From NCBI GenBank assembly GCA_013390375.1, contig JACATA010000003.1, positions 1 to 64,000 on the forward strand: a stretch of 64,000 bases of DNA, in the 5' to 3' direction. Position numbers and translations under genes: made by a program. Origin of the DNA: Marine Group I thaumarchaeote (GTDB taxonomy: Archaea; Thermoproteota; Nitrososphaeria; Nitrososphaerales; Nitrosopumilaceae). Of this stretch, positions 63,946-64,000 are shown piece by piece. Each line of letters starts with the position of its first letter. Position 1 is the stretch's first letter. The notes beneath the pieces were generated by a model, which had not been told where the DNA came from, ran no database searches, and saw only the letters and a program-made list of their open reading frames with translations.

Positions 63946-64000
63946 TAGCCCGGCCCGGACTCGAACCGAGGTCAAAGGCTCCAAGGGCCCCTATGCTTGC
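63946..64000 (-). tRNA. tRNA, truncated by window edge (probably Gln, TTG)
   Basis: The minus strand has the 3' part of a tRNA: acceptor end CCGGGCT, discriminator A at 63946, T loop TTCGAGT with stem CTCGG/CCGGG, variable loop TGAC, anticodon stem GGGGC/GCCTT. The loop is CCTTGGA, giving anticodon TTG with C instead of U at position 33. A shifted reading would give Pro (TGG) but breaks the stem. The 5' end is beyond the window. Confidence 0.7.

Overview
The window looks like a chromosomal stretch of an ammonia-oxidising thaumarchaeon (Nitrososphaerota, Nitrosopumilaceae-like). The information machinery is archaeal: TFB, archaeal primase PriS/PriL, aIF2 alpha and gamma, eS6, Nop10, LSm, an Lhr-type helicase and archaeal RPA. 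Two Snf7/CdvB-like (ESCRT-III) proteins, near-complete cobalamin genes, a bacterial-type MetK and a separate AcnX pair fit that lineage. The DNA is AT-rich, genes are tightly packed, TTG and GTG starts are common, and the window shows no insertion sequence, CRISPR array or prophage. The assignment is inference from gene content.

Layout. 0-5.2 kb: RNA and nucleotide housekeeping genes (thpR, a UPF0200/UPF0201 pair, rnz, prs) and a large MscS channel. 5.4-9.8 kb: a lysine 2,3-aminomutase-like radical SAM enzyme, a TFB whose 5' end carries an out-of-frame 22-bp duplication, an antiporter and a hemerythrin. 9.8-14.8 kb: lineage-type unknowns, a CdvB paralogue, and an operon with a soluble winged-helix protein, a membrane-anchored winged-helix sensor and an exported coiled-coil protein. 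14.8-18.2 kb: queE, folE, queC (7-deazaguanine precursors for tRNA) and thrB. 18.2-25.0 kb: a flippase-like protein with a zinc finger, an SDR, a glycosyltransferase, a THUMP/ThiI-like protein without a PP-loop, and sulfate assimilation (cysH, sat). 25.0-31.4 kb: nth, two zinc-ribbon proteins, the AcnX pair (likely phosphomevalonate dehydratase) and an RqcH/NFACT protein. 32.1-34.3 kb: cbiT, cbiL, cbiF. 34.2-44 kb: a racemase-like protein lacking both catalytic cysteines, a second CdvB paralogue, glyS, nfo, the primase pair, UPF0182 and an amidotransferase. 44-48 kb: tRNA-Gly(CCC), eS6, aIF2 gamma, a PIN protein, a PEBP protein, nop10 and aIF2 alpha. 48-55 kb: second cobalamin block (cobO, cbiA, cbiC, cbiX, cbiG, cbiD). 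55-64 kb: metK, LSm, a RecA-like ATPase, an Lhr-like helicase, RPA, an ABC transporter and a truncated tRNA.

How the genes work together. The two cobalamin blocks supply cobalt insertion, C20, C11, C1 and C15 methylation, ring contraction, methylmutation, amidation and adenosylation; cbiH, cbiE and the precorrin reductase are not visible here. The Que genes supply preQ0 for tRNA modification. eS6, aIF2 gamma, aIF2 alpha and Nop10 form a translation neighbourhood. Most of the window is ordinary core genome. The most unusual points are the TFB frameshift, a 54-bp near-identical block shared by the zinc-ribbon and rqcH genes, and several enzyme-fold proteins that have lost their catalytic residues.
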